From CALOCN01 sp942491735 (GTDB lineage: Bacteria; Eisenbacteria; RBG-16-71-46; JABDJR01): 64,000 nucleotides of DNA. Both the position numbers and the translations under genes were made by a program. Location: NCBI GenBank assembly GCA_942491735.1, contig CALOCN010000001.1, positions 620,001-684,000 on the forward strand, in the 5' to 3' direction. The notes below the pieces were generated by a model. It did not search any database. It saw only the letters and a program-made list of their open reading frames with translations, and was not told where the DNA came from. Below, piece after piece: positions 26,014-35,021 of the stretch (its first letter is position 1; each line of letters starts with the position of its first letter).

Positions 26014-26916
26014 ATGCTCTATCTGCTCCCGCCGCCGCTACGGGGTCTCTTGAGCCTCTTCCTCCTGGTGCTGCACAGTCTGTTTTGGACTACCCCGTTC
26101 TACGTGGTGGCCGTGATCCGGGTGCTCATCCCGAACCGAAGCGTGCGGCGGGTGTGCCTGCGGATCCTGACCTTCTTCGCCGAGAACTGGATCCGCGGAT
26201 TCCAGCACATCCTCGCCCTGTGGCATCGCACCGAGTGGGATGTCGACGGCTTGCCCCGGCTGCACCGGGATCGCTGGTATCTGTCGATCGTGAACCACCG
26301 ATCCTGGGCCGACATCCTGGTCCTGGTCCGGGTGCTGGGTTGCAAGGGACCGCTCATGCGGTTCTTCCTCAAGCAGGATCTCATCTGGACCCCGTTCATC
26401 GGCCCGGCCATGTGGGCCCTGGACTACGCCTTCATGAAGCGCCACTCACGCGAGGACCTGGAAAGACGCCCGGAACTGGCCGGTCAGGATCTGGCCACGA
26501 CCCGCAGGTCCCTGCGCAAGTTCAGCCGCACCCCGACCATGGTGGTTCTGTTTCCCGAGGGAACGCGGTTCAAACCGGAACGGCGGGATGCGCAGGGCAG
26601 TCCGTACCGGCGGTTGCTCCGTCCCAAGTCCGGTGGGTTGGCCTTGACCCTGGCCGCGCTGGAGGATCGCGGGGACACGGTGCTGGACTGGACCCTCCAC
26701 TACCCGGAGCCCCGCCCCCGGTTCTGGGACTTCCTGTGCGGCACGGCGCGAAAGGTCACGGTGCGGATCCGCGAGCGGGAGGTGCCGGGATGGATCGGGG
26801 AGTCGGATTACGAAACGGACCCCGCGTACCGCGAACGGTTCCAGGAGTGGTTGGGGGCGTGGTGGGAGGAGAAGGACGCCCTGCTCAACGACCTTGCCGC
26901 CAAGGATGTATCCTGA
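26014..26916 (+). CDS. YihG-like lysophospholipid acyltransferase (PlsC family)
   Basis: A 300-residue membrane-bound acyltransferase. The N-terminal hydrophobic hairpin (LLSLFLLVLHSLFWTTPFYV) anchors it. The catalytic NHxxxxD motif is N94-HRSWA-D100, and FPEGTR lies near residue 186. Architecture and length match YihG, which acylates lysophosphatidic acid or related acceptors during phospholipid synthesis or remodelling. It is six bases after the phosphotransferase gene, in the same run of plus-strand genes. Confidence 0.85.
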   Translation: MLYLLPPPLRGLLSLFLLVLHSLFWTTPFYVVAVIRVLIPNRSVRRVCLRILTFFAENWIRGFQHILALWHRTEWDVDGLPRLHRDRWYLSIVNHRSWADILVLVRVLGCKGPLMRFFLKQDLIWTPFIGPAMWALDYAFMKRHSREDLERRPELAGQDLATTRRSLRKFSRTPTMVVLFPEGTRFKPERRDAQGSPYRRLLRPKSGGLALTLAALEDRGDTVLDWTLHYPEPRPRFWDFLCGTARKVTVRIREREVPGWIGESDYETDPAYRERFQEWLGAWWEEKDALLNDLAAKDVS

Positions 26917-26947
26917 CCCCGGAGCCTTCCTTCCATTGGAGAACCTC

Positions 26948-27307
26948 ATGGACGTGATCGACCTCAAGGACAAACTCGCCGCCATCGACGATCACTGGCA
27001 GCCCCGGATCGTGGCCGAACTCAACGGCCAGCACATGAAGCTGGCCAAGCTCAAGGGGGAGTTCGTCTGGCATCACCACGAGAACGAGGACGAGGCGTTC
27101 CTGGTTCTGGAAGGGCGTCTCACCCTGCGATTCCGCGACCGCGACCTGGAGCTGGGTCCCGGGCAGTGCGTGGTGGTGCCCCGGGGTGTGGAGCACCTGC
27201 CGGTCGCGGACCAGGAGTGCAGCGTGCTTCTGTTCGAGCCGGCCGGGACCCTCAACACCGGCACCGCGGGCGGGGAGCGCACGGTCGAGAACCCGGAGCG
27301 GATCTAG
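26948..27307 (+). CDS. Cupin-domain protein
   Basis: A 119-residue single cupin. Motif 1 is FVWHHHENEDEAFLVLEGRL, with His and Glu metal ligands, and motif 2 is GPGQCVVVPRGVEHLP. GGAG lies eight bases before ATG 26948; the in-frame codon at 26894 is inside the previous gene. The pattern fits DUF-type mannose-6-phosphate isomerase-like small cupins. No activity can be assigned. It lies 42 bases upstream of bcp. Confidence 0.8.
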   Translation: MDVIDLKDKLAAIDDHWQPRIVAELNGQHMKLAKLKGEFVWHHHENEDEAFLVLEGRLTLRFRDRDLELGPGQCVVVPRGVEHLPVADQECSVLLFEPAGTLNTGTAGGERTVENPERI

Positions 27308-27349
27308 TAGACTGGTTCGCTCGCGCGACCTAAACCAAGGAGATCCGAC

Positions 27350-27826
27350 TTGGCCCTCGAAGCCGGCAAGAAAGCCCCCGCCTTCCATGTTCCCGATCAC
27401 ACCGGCGCCAAGCGCCGTCTCTCCGAGTTCCTGGGGAAGTGGGTCATCCTCTACTTCTATCCCAAGGACGACACCCCCGGCTGTACCAAGGAAGCCTGTG
27501 CCTTCCGGGACGAACACGCCAAGTTCAAGCGCGCGGGGATCGAGGTTCTGGGAGTCAGCGTGGACCCGGTCAAGAAGCACCAGAAGTTCCGCGAGAAGTA
27601 CACGCTCCCCTTCACCCTGCTCTCGGATGAAGACAAAAGCATCGTCACCAAGTACGACGCCTGGGGGAAGAAGAAGTTCATGGGGCGCGAGTACATGGGC
27701 ACGTTTCGCATCTCGTACCTGATCGACCCCAAGGGAAAGATCGCCAAGGTCTACGACAAGGTGAAGCCTCCGGAGCATGCGGCCCAGGTTCTCGCCGACG
27801 TCAAGGCGCTCAAGAAAGCATCATGA
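27350..27826 (+). CDS. bcp: Thioredoxin-dependent thiol peroxidase Bcp (cysteine form)
   Basis: A 158-residue peroxiredoxin of the BCP/PrxQ class. DTPGCTKEAC supplies the peroxidatic C45 and the resolving C50, so it forms an intramolecular disulfide reduced by thioredoxin. It detoxifies hydrogen peroxide and organic peroxides in the cytosol. The start is TTG 27350 with AAGGAG eight bases upstream. Its stop overlaps the next gene's start (ATGA). Compare the Sec-containing relative at 37138. Confidence 0.95.
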   Translation: MALEAGKKAPAFHVPDHTGAKRRLSEFLGKWVILYFYPKDDTPGCTKEACAFRDEHAKFKRAGIEVLGVSVDPVKKHQKFREKYTLPFTLLSDEDKSIVTKYDAWGKKKFMGREYMGTFRISYLIDPKGKIAKVYDKVKPPEHAAQVLADVKALKKAS

Positions 27827-28623
27827 AGCCCCCCTCGCTGTTCACCGGAGCCCGCAAGCCGGTCATCGGCATGCTCCACGCACCGGCTCTCCCCGGTTCG
27901 CCGGGATACTCCGGGGACCTGGATGCGCTGCGCGCGTTCGTGCTGGCGGACGCGGAGGCCCTGGCCGCGGGGGGGATCGATGCCCTCATGCTGGAGAACT
28001 TCGGGGACGCCCCCTTCTATCCGGACCGGGTCCCCCAGGAAACCGTGGCCGCCCTGGCCTCGCTGGCCACCGATGTGCGCCGCACCACGGATCTTCCCCT
28101 GGGGATCAATGTCCTGCGCAACGACGGGGTGAGCGCCATTGCGGTGGCCGCCGCCACCGGCGCCGCCTTCGTGCGGGTCAACGTGCTGACCGGGGCGCGG
28201 CTGGCCGACCAGGGCATCCTCGAGGGGCGCGCGCACGAGATCCTGCGCCGGCGGCGGAACCTGGGTGCGGACTCGGTCGCCCTCTTCGCCGACATCGACG
28301 TGAAGCACTCCGCCCCCCTTGCCGACTACGGCCGCGAGGCCGAGATCGAGGACACCCTGAAACGGGGCGGGGCGGATGCGCTCATCGTTTCCGGCATGGG
28401 CACCGGAAAGCCGGTGGATCCGGTCCATTTGCGCACCACCAAGGACATCGCCGGCGACAAGCCGGTGCTGGTGGGCAGTGGGGTCACGCCGGAGACCCTG
28501 GCGGCGCTGCTGGCCGTTGCCGATGGGGTGATCGTGGGAACCTGGGTCAAGGAGGACGGCCGCGTGGATCACCCGGTCGACGTGGAGCGGGTGCGCCGTC
28601 TGTGCGAGGCTGCCCCGCGATGA
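27823..28623 (+). CDS. BtpA/SgcQ family TIM-barrel protein
   Basis: A 266-residue TIM-barrel protein. Signature stretches of the BtpA family are KPVIGMLHAPALPGSP, ALMLENFGDAPFY, GINVLRND and FADIDVKHSAPL. BtpA is named from a cyanobacterial photosystem I assembly factor, but bacterial homologues occur in sugar or nucleoside operons (SgcQ). The role here is unknown. The ATG overlaps the bcp stop, and its stop overlaps the GNAT start, so the three genes are translationally coupled. Confidence 0.85.
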   Translation: MKPPSLFTGARKPVIGMLHAPALPGSPGYSGDLDALRAFVLADAEALAAGGIDALMLENFGDAPFYPDRVPQETVAALASLATDVRRTTDLPLGINVLRNDGVSAIAVAAATGAAFVRVNVLTGARLADQGILEGRAHEILRRRRNLGADSVALFADIDVKHSAPLADYGREAEIEDTLKRGGADALIVSGMGTGKPVDPVHLRTTKDIAGDKPVLVGSGVTPETLAALLAVADGVIVGTWVKEDGRVDHPVDVERVRRLCEAAPR

Positions 28624-29168
28624 TCGGGGTGGGCCCCGCGCCCCCCACTCCCCCGGAGGAGTTCCACTGCGAGCGTCTACTCCTGCGCCGTCCCCGCGAG
28701 GCCGACGCGGATGCCATCTACGACTATGCCCGCCGACCCGCGGTGACACGATTCGTCTCGTGGGATCCGCATCCGGGCATCGCCACCACCCGTGCGTTCC
28801 TGCAGACCCTCCGCCACGACTGGAATCGACGCACCGACTACGCGTGGGTCCTCGAGCGGAACGCCGACGGGGTCGTGCTCGGGATGCTGGGGATTCGCCC
28901 CCAGGGGCATCGGGTGGAGATGGGGTACGTGCTGCACCCGGAACACCAGGGTGCGGGGTACATGACCGAGGCGGTCAGGCGGGTGTGCGACTGGACGGCG
29001 GAACAGCCCCGTCCGCTTCGGCTGTGGGCCACCGTGGTGGTAGGGAACGAACCCTCGCGACAGGTTCTGATCCGGGCCGGATTCCTCGAAGAAGGTATCC
29101 TCCGGGACTGGCTCGTGTTTTCCGACGGCCCGCATGATGCCTATGTGTTTTCCTTTGCCGCAAGTTGA
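28620..29168 (+). CDS. RimJ/RimL-type GNAT N-acetyltransferase
   Basis: A 182-residue acetyltransferase of the Acetyltransf_3 class. It starts with CERLLLRRPREADADAIYDY, has MGYVLHPEHQGAGYMTEAVR as the acetyl-CoA-binding loop and ends with NEPSRQVLIRAGFLEEGIL. Such enzymes acetylate ribosomal protein N-termini or small amines. The start overlaps the BtpA-family gene stop (ATGA). The substrate is unknown. Confidence 0.85.
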   Translation: MIGVGPAPPTPPEEFHCERLLLRRPREADADAIYDYARRPAVTRFVSWDPHPGIATTRAFLQTLRHDWNRRTDYAWVLERNADGVVLGMLGIRPQGHRVEMGYVLHPEHQGAGYMTEAVRRVCDWTAEQPRPLRLWATVVVGNEPSRQVLIRAGFLEEGILRDWLVFSDGPHDAYVFSFAAS

Positions 29169-29203
29169 TCAACTGTTGAGCCCTCTTCAAGGAGATTCCC
29201 CCC

Positions 29204-31183
29204 ATGGCCGCTGACAAGACCAAACGTCCCCTCACCGTCGAAGACATCTGGGCCGTGCGCCGGGTCGGGATGCCCGACGCCACCGCCGACGGCTCGGTGA
29301 TCGTGACCCCGGTCAGCTCCTTCAGCATGGAGGACAACAAGGGAACGTCGCGTCTCTACCGGCTGGACCTCAAGGGGGGTGACCCGGTTCCCTTGACCGC
29401 GGAAGGGAATTCCTCTTCCTCGCCCGCCCTGGATCATGACGGCACCCGGGTGGTCTTCGTGCGGTCCCAACCGGACGGCCCCGCGCAGATCGCCATCCTC
29501 CCCCTGAATGGGGGGGAAGCCGAAATACTCACCGACTTCCCCCTGGGGGTTGCCGACCCTCGGTTCCTCCCTGACGGTCATCGCATCGTCTTCGTGGGCT
29601 TTCTCTACGCGGATGCGCCCACTCTCGAAGGCACGCGGGCACGCAAGAAGGAGCGGGACGAGGATCCGGTCAAGGCGCACATCACCGAGGACCGGGTGTA
29701 TCGCTTCTGGGACGAGTGGCTGACCGACGGCAAGGTGCCCCATCTCTTCGTCATGGATCTGCGCACCCGCGCCGTCACCGACCTCATTCCGGACTCCACC
29801 CGGTGGTTCGACTTCATGGATCACTCCGGCCGCTACGGCATCTCCCCGGACGGGACGGAGATCGCCTTCAGTGCCAACGCCAGCGCGCCGCCCCATGACC
29901 AGCTCAACTGGGACATCTTCACCGTGCCGGTCGACGGCGGGGAAGTGGTCAACCTGACCCAGCAGAACCCGTGCGACGACCTGCAGCCGCGCTACAGCCC
30001 CGACGGCCGTTTCATTGTCTACGGGATGCAGCGGGACCCCAAGAACTACGCTGATCGGGTCCGCCTCGTGGCCTACGACCGGGAACAACGCACGCACACC
30101 GTGCTTACCGAGGACTGGGATCGTTCCGCCGGAACCTGGGTCTTTACCCGGGACAACGAACTGGCCCTTCTGGCCGAGGACAACGGGCGCTCCGCCCTCT
30201 ATCGCATGGCGGTGACCCCCGGTGAGCCGGAGCTCGTCCTGCACGGCGGCACCTTCGGTGGCCTGCTTCCCCTGGACGATGGTTCCTTCCTCGTCGCCCG
30301 CCAGGACATGTCCACACCCACCGAGGTCCACCGGGTGCACGGCGCCTCGTCCACTCCCATCACCCATTTCAACGATGCCCTGATGTCGGAAGTGGCGCTG
30401 GGGGAGGTCCGGGACATTTCCGTTGCCGGCTCCGACGGCAAGCCGGTCCAGGCCTGGGTGGTGCTGCCTCCCGGGTTCGACGACTCCAGGAAGTGGCCCC
30501 TGGTGAACGTCATCCATGGGGGTCCGCACGGGATTACCGGGGATCTCTTCCACTTCCGTTGGAATCTCCAGTTGATGGCTTCCCCGGGATATGTGGTGGT
30601 CGCGCCCAACTTCCACGGCTCCACCAGCTGGGGTCAGGAGTTCACCAACAGCATCCATGGCGGGTGGGGGGACAAGCCGTACCGGGACGTCATGGCCGCC
30701 ACCGATCATCTGATCAACGAAGGCTACATCGACAGTACCCGGATGGCCGCGGCCGGCGGTTCCTATGGCGGCTATCTGGTGGGGTGGATCGCCGGTCAGA
30801 CCGATCGTTTTGCCTGCCTGGTCAACCATGCCGGGGTCAACGACCTGTTGGCCGAGTACGCCTCGGACGTGACCCAGGGGCGCGATCTGGCCATGGGGGG
30901 AGAGCCCTGGGACCGGATCGAACCCATGGACGCCATGAACCCGGTGCGTTTCGCCTCCGGCTTCAAGAGCCCCATGCTGGTCATTCACGGGGAGAAGGAC
31001 TACCGGGTTCCGGTCACCCAGGGTCTGGCCATGTACAACATCTACAAGGCCAAGGGGGTGCCCGCGCGGCTGGTCTACTTCCCGGACGAGAACCACTGGG
31101 TGCTCAAGCCGCGCAACGCCCAACTCTGGTACCGGGAGTTCTTCGCCTGGCTGGATCGGTGGTTCAAGAAGAGCGGGAGCTAG
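29204..31183 (+). CDS. S9-family dipeptidyl/oligopeptidase, cytosolic
   Basis: A 659-residue peptidase without a signal peptide. The N-terminal seven-bladed TolB-like propeller (SPDGTEIAFSAN, SPDGRFIVYGMQ) caps a hydrolase domain with S520 in GGSYGGY, D599 in GEKDYRVP and H631 in ENHWVL. The order resembles acylaminoacyl peptidase/DPP5 members of S9C. AAGGAG precedes the ATG. Unlike the exported paralogue at 21193 it should act in the cytosol, perhaps in peptide recycling. It ends the long plus-strand run. Confidence 0.9.
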   Translation: MAADKTKRPLTVEDIWAVRRVGMPDATADGSVIVTPVSSFSMEDNKGTSRLYRLDLKGGDPVPLTAEGNSSSSPALDHDGTRVVFVRSQPDGPAQIAILPLNGGEAEILTDFPLGVADPRFLPDGHRIVFVGFLYADAPTLEGTRARKKERDEDPVKAHITEDRVYRFWDEWLTDGKVPHLFVMDLRTRAVTDLIPDSTRWFDFMDHSGRYGISPDGTEIAFSANASAPPHDQLNWDIFTVPVDGGEVVNLTQQNPCDDLQPRYSPDGRFIVYGMQRDPKNYADRVRLVAYDREQRTHTVLTEDWDRSAGTWVFTRDNELALLAEDNGRSALYRMAVTPGEPELVLHGGTFGGLLPLDDGSFLVARQDMSTPTEVHRVHGASSTPITHFNDALMSEVALGEVRDISVAGSDGKPVQAWVVLPPGFDDSRKWPLVNVIHGGPHGITGDLFHFRWNLQLMASPGYVVVAPNFHGSTSWGQEFTNSIHGGWGDKPYRDVMAATDHLINEGYIDSTRMAAAGGSYGGYLVGWIAGQTDRFACLVNHAGVNDLLAEYASDVTQGRDLAMGGEPWDRIEPMDAMNPVRFASGFKSPMLVIHGEKDYRVPVTQGLAMYNIYKAKGVPARLVYFPDENHWVLKPRNAQLWYREFFAWLDRWFKKSGS

Positions 31184-31201
31184 ACGAGGTCCCCGGGCGG
31201 T

Positions 31202-32320
31202 TCAGTCGGTGATCTCGTCGGGATCGGCAAGGCGGTAGCTGGTGCTTCGTCCGGCGCCGGGGTTCCTGGTCAGGACTCCCCGCTCCAGAAGGTCGCGGAT
31301 ATCGCGTAGGGCGGTATCCCCCGAGCACTTCGCGAGCTTGGCGTACTTCGATGTGGTGAGGTGCCCCTCGAAATCGTCCAGCATCCGGTTGACGACCCTT
31401 TGCTGTCGTTCGTTCACGGGGCTCCGGTTGATTCGCTGCCAGAGTTCCGCCTTGCGCAGTACGGCACCGAGAGTCCGGTCGGCTTCGTCAAGGGTGCGAT
31501 CAAGGCAAGCCAGGAACCAGTCCAGCCACGGGGTGATATCGAGGCCGCCGCGCTGGGCGGAATCCAGTTCGCGGTAGTAGGTCTTCCGTTCCGCCTCGAT
31601 CCCGGCCGACATGCTGTAGAACCGGTCCTTCGTGCCGTCCGACCGCGAGAGAGCCAGGCCGGCCACGGCCCTGGCCATGCGGCCGTTGCCGTCGTCGAAC
31701 GGGTGGATGGTCACGAATTGGAAGTGCGCGACACCCGCTTTCAAGACGGGATCCAGATCGGTTGGGCCGTTGAACCACCCAAGAAATTGCTTCATCTCGG
31801 CTTGCAGACGCGTGGCATCGGGAGCCTCGAAGTGAACGCGCTCCCGGCCCATGGGACCCGACACGACCTGCATGGGTCCGCCCTCTCCGGTTCGCCAGTC
31901 ACCGACGGTGATGGGGTGCATCCCGCTTCTCCCGGTGGGGAAGAGAGCGGCGTGCCAGCCGAACAGGCGTTCCTTGGTGAGTGGATCGGTGAAGTTGTGC
32001 GTTGCGTCGAGCATCATTTCGACAACGCCTTCGATGTGTCGGCTTGGTTCCGGCAGGCCCGCCACATCCAGCCCAAGCCGGCGAGCGATCGACGAGCGGA
32101 CCTCTCCCGGGTCCAAATGCTCCCCCTCGATCGCCGAGGATTTGACGACCTCCTCCGTGAGCACGGTCAGCCCCGCCTCCTGACGGAGGTCGAAGCCCAA
32201 GGCGTCCATCTTCCCCAGATGCCGACCCTGTTTGTGGCGCACCTGGGCCAGGGACCTGGCGAGGGTTCCCGTGTCCCACGTGAGCTCTGGCCAATTCGGT
32301 AGCTCGTGAATGAAGGTCAT
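31202..32320 (-). CDS. Fic-family AMP-transferase with N-terminal inhibitory helix and C-terminal winged helix
   Basis: A 372-residue protein. The N-terminal DUF4172-like region (NWPELTWDTGTLARSLAQVR) is followed by the inhibitory motif S61-SAI-E65-G66, then the Fic core with H206-PFDDGNGRMAR, the full HPFx(D/E)GN(G/K)R active site. Such enzymes transfer AMP from ATP to target proteins and are self-inhibited by the SxxxEG helix. The last about 100 residues form a winged helix (QQRVVNRMLDDFEGHLTTSK, LRDIRDLLERGVLTRN) able to bind DNA. The ATG at 32320 was chosen; a GTG at 32326 is in frame. It follows lysS by 67 bases that carry operator-like palindromes. Confidence 0.93.
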   Translation of the reverse strand: MTFIHELPNWPELTWDTGTLARSLAQVRHKQGRHLGKMDALGFDLRQEAGLTVLTEEVVKSSAIEGEHLDPGEVRSSIARRLGLDVAGLPEPSRHIEGVVEMMLDATHNFTDPLTKERLFGWHAALFPTGRSGMHPITVGDWRTGEGGPMQVVSGPMGRERVHFEAPDATRLQAEMKQFLGWFNGPTDLDPVLKAGVAHFQFVTIHPFDDGNGRMARAVAGLALSRSDGTKDRFYSMSAGIEAERKTYYRELDSAQRGGLDITPWLDWFLACLDRTLDEADRTLGAVLRKAELWQRINRSPVNERQQRVVNRMLDDFEGHLTTSKYAKLAKCSGDTALRDIRDLLERGVLTRNPGAGRSTSYRLADPDEITD

Positions 32321-32325
32321 AATCA

Positions 32326-32395
32326 CCGCAATTCCTGCGGAGATTATCGACCCGATTCACCGCAAAGGCAAGCTTTTTCGCCGCAAACTATGCGG
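32326..32395. promoter_or_regulatory. Operator-like palindromes upstream of fic
   Basis: Two palindromes of identical arms, CCGCA-N5-TGCGG, lie at 32326-32340 and 32381-32395, with a lone CCGCA half-site at 32360-32364. The first covers the ribosome site and start region of fic; the second overlaps the lysS stop codon. This layout suggests repression of fic, possibly by its own winged helix (inference). Confidence 0.6.
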
Positions 32396-33863
32396 TGATT
32401 GACCCTTTCACCGCCTTCGCCCCCAGGGTCGGGAAGTACACCACGTCCCGCAGCGTCTCCGCCCCGCTGAGCAGGGCGATAAACCGGTCGATCCCCAGTC
32501 CCAGACCCGAGCAGGGGGGCATGCCGTGCTCCATGCACAGGATGTAGTCCTCCTCCATCATCATGGTCTCGGCGTCGCCCTGGTCGCGATAGCTCTCCTG
32601 CTCTTCCATGCGGGCGCGCTGATCCAGGGGGTCCACCAGCTCGGAATAGGCCTTCACCACCTCCCAGCTGTTCACCACCACCTGGAACATGTCCAGGATG
32701 CCCGGGTTCTCGTCGTTGCGCCGGGCCAGGGGAACCAACTCGGTCGGGTGGTGCATGAGGAAGGTGGGCTGGATCAGGCCCGGGCGCACGTACCGTTTGT
32801 ACAACCCGTCCACCAGTGCGGGGTAGGACTTGAACTCGTCCGTCTGCAGACCGGGGAACTTCGTCTGGACCGCCCGCTCCAGCGACGCGTAGTCGGACTC
32901 CTTCCCGATGTCGATCCCGGTCTTCTCCAGCACCGCCTCGGTGAACGAGACCCGGGCCCAGTCTCCCCCGAAGTCCAACTCCACTCCATCGTGGGTGATG
33001 GTGGTCCCCCCGGTGAACTCCTGCAGCACCGCCTGCACCAGGTTCTGGATCAGGGTCATGTTGTCTTCGTAGTTCCAGTACGCGGCGTACCACTCCAGCA
33101 TGGTGAACTCCTGGAGATGCGAGGCGTCGATGCCCTCGTTCCGGAAGTTCTTGCCGATCTCATACACCCGATCCAGGCCGCCCACGATCAGCCGCTTGAG
33201 ATACGTCTCGGGCGAGATGCGCAGGAAGAAGTCGCGGTCCAGGGCGTTGTGATGGGTGATGAACGGTCGCGCCGCCGCTCCCGAGGACGCGTCCTGGAGG
33301 ATCGGGGTCTCCACCTCCAGGAAATCCTGGGCGTCCAGGTAGCGACGAATGAAGCTGATCACCCGGCTCCGGAGCAGGAATCGCTCCCGGGTCTCGACGT
33401 TGCTGATGAGATCCAGGTAGCGCTGGCGATACTTGATCTCGGTGTCCTGCACCCCATGCCATTTTTCCGGCAGGGGACGCAGGGCCTTGGAGAGGAAGGT
33501 CAGATCCCTGACCCGCGCCGTCCGCTCTCCCAGCTTGGTGGTCCACATCTCCCCCTCGAGCCCCATGAAATCGCCGTGATCCAGGAGCTTGCGCGCCACC
33601 TGGAACTGCTCCGGGGAGAGCGTGTTCTTTTCCAGGCTGATCTGCAGGGTTCCATCCCGATCGGCCAGCGTGGCGAAGATCAGCTTGCCGAAGCTTCGCT
33701 TGGTCATGAGCCGGCCGGCGAGGCGGACCGGCGCCCCGTCGGGGAGCTCCTTGGCCTGGGGGAGGGAGCAGGTGGACTTGAACCGGTCGTGGAATGGATT
33801 GATCCCGAGCTCGCGAAGCTGATCCAGCTTCTCCAGTCTCGTGGAACGCTCGTCTTGCGACAT
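32388..33863 (-). CDS. lysS: Lysine--tRNA ligase, class II
   Basis: A 491-residue class II lysyl-tRNA synthetase. The N-terminal OB anticodon-binding domain is seen from VRLAGRLMTKRSFGKLIFA. Catalytic motif 1 is RSRVISFIRRYLDAQDFLEVETPIL, motif 2 is FRNEGIDASHLQEFTMLEWY, and motif 3 is GLGLGIDRFIALL. It charges tRNA-Lys in the cytosol. ATG 33863 has GAGGGT upstream; an in-frame upstream extension lacks homology and was rejected. It heads the lysS-fic pair. Confidence 0.97.
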   Translation of the reverse strand: MSQDERSTRLEKLDQLRELGINPFHDRFKSTCSLPQAKELPDGAPVRLAGRLMTKRSFGKLIFATLADRDGTLQISLEKNTLSPEQFQVARKLLDHGDFMGLEGEMWTTKLGERTARVRDLTFLSKALRPLPEKWHGVQDTEIKYRQRYLDLISNVETRERFLLRSRVISFIRRYLDAQDFLEVETPILQDASSGAAARPFITHHNALDRDFFLRISPETYLKRLIVGGLDRVYEIGKNFRNEGIDASHLQEFTMLEWYAAYWNYEDNMTLIQNLVQAVLQEFTGGTTITHDGVELDFGGDWARVSFTEAVLEKTGIDIGKESDYASLERAVQTKFPGLQTDEFKSYPALVDGLYKRYVRPGLIQPTFLMHHPTELVPLARRNDENPGILDMFQVVVNSWEVVKAYSELVDPLDQRARMEEQESYRDQGDAETMMMEEDYILCMEHGMPPCSGLGLGIDRFIALLSGAETLRDVVYFPTLGAKAVKGSITA

Positions 33864-34016
33864 GGGAACCCTCAGAGTGATGTTTCTCGAAAACGCGGGG
33901 AGGCCCGGCAAAGCGCACCATGATAGGTCATTCCCGCCCCCACGAGCAGGTGGAATAGCCGGTCCGGACCCAGGTTCCCCTGATCGGATTCCGGCCGGAC
34001 CCGGTATACTGGGTGG

Positions 34017-35006
34017 ATGCCCACCCACAGACTCCGGGTCCTTGTCGCGACGCTTCTGGTTCTTGCGACCTCCCCTGTGTCATTTGCCCCAGCCCAGGAA
34101 CCGGATACCCTTCGTCTGGCCACCGGCTCCATGGGTGGAACCTTTCTTCCGGTCGGCCATGATCTGGCGGTCTGGTGGGCGTCCACCGTACCCGGCGTGG
34201 TCATCAAGGTGGACACCACCTCCGGTTCCGTGGACAACCTGGACCGGTTGGTGGACGGCCATGCGGACCTGGCCATCGTCGGATCCAGCCCCTTCCAGGA
34301 GGTCCTGGACGGTTGGCGTCCCTTTGCCGAGGAGGCGGGCGCCATCTGCACCGTGGGGAACCTCTACGATGACGCGGAGCAGTTCGTGGTCCGGGCGTCC
34401 CTGGTCCGTGCGGAAGATCTCATGGACCTCAGCGGGCTCCGGATGTACCCGGGGCCGCACAACAGCGGGGCCGAGATCGATACCCGACGGATCCTGAACA
34501 CCATCGGCATCGAGCCGCGTTTTGTCTACGCGGAGGAGCGTACCAAGGGCTACACCGAGACCGCCGAGGCGCTGGCCCGCGGGGACTTCGACGCCGCCAC
34601 CTTCTCCGGGGGGGTGCCCATCTACGCGGTCACCAACCTCATGCGTCGCCATCCGGGCGAGTTCGTGATCCTGCCTTTTTCGGACCACATGCTGCGCAAG
34701 ATCCGTCACGCCGGGCTCGATTTTGGCCGGGTGGTGATTCGTCGCGGAAGCTATCCCGGGCAGACCGAGGATATCCAGACCGTGGGGGGGCCCAACCTCC
34801 TGGTTGCGGCACCGGGCGTTCCGGCGGAAATCGTGGAAGCGCTGGACCGGGCGATCCGTCTGGGCATTGCGAAGGCCGGCGAGGGTTTGCGGGTTCCCGC
34901 GTCCCACCTGGTGCTCCAGGTCCTGGACGAGGAGCACTGGGACACCATCCCGGCCGGTGATCGGTGTCAGGCCGGGACCGACCGTCAGGCGGAAGGCTCC
35001 CAGTAG
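34017..35006 (+). CDS. TAXI-family TRAP transporter solute receptor
   Basis: A 329-residue exported protein. After a signal peptide (RLRVLVATLLVLATSPVSFA) the sequence LRLATGSMGGTFLPVGHDLA is the typical TAXI start, with GHADLAIVGSSPFQEVL and YPGPHNSGAEIDTRRIL further on. TAXI receptors bind small acids for TRAP transporters in the periplasm, but no DctQ/DctM membrane genes are adjacent, so it is an orphan here. It is convergent with rho, with a hairpin across the stop. Confidence 0.85.
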   Translation: MPTHRLRVLVATLLVLATSPVSFAPAQEPDTLRLATGSMGGTFLPVGHDLAVWWASTVPGVVIKVDTTSGSVDNLDRLVDGHADLAIVGSSPFQEVLDGWRPFAEEAGAICTVGNLYDDAEQFVVRASLVRAEDLMDLSGLRMYPGPHNSGAEIDTRRILNTIGIEPRFVYAEERTKGYTETAEALARGDFDAATFSGGVPIYAVTNLMRRHPGEFVILPFSDHMLRKIRHAGLDFGRVVIRRGSYPGQTEDIQTVGGPNLLVAAPGVPAEIVEALDRAIRLGIAKAGEGLRVPASHLVLQVLDEEHWDTIPAGDRCQAGTDRQAEGSQ

Positions 35007-35017
35007 GCGGGAGCCTT
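34993..35017. terminator. Hairpin between the convergent TAXI receptor and rho genes
   Basis: AAGGCTCCC (34993-35001) pairs exactly with GGGAGCCTT (35009-35017) around a seven-base loop that contains the receptor gene's TAG. Its place between converging genes suggests a two-way terminator. There is no strong T run, so efficiency is uncertain. Confidence 0.55.
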
Positions 35018-35021
35018 GCCG

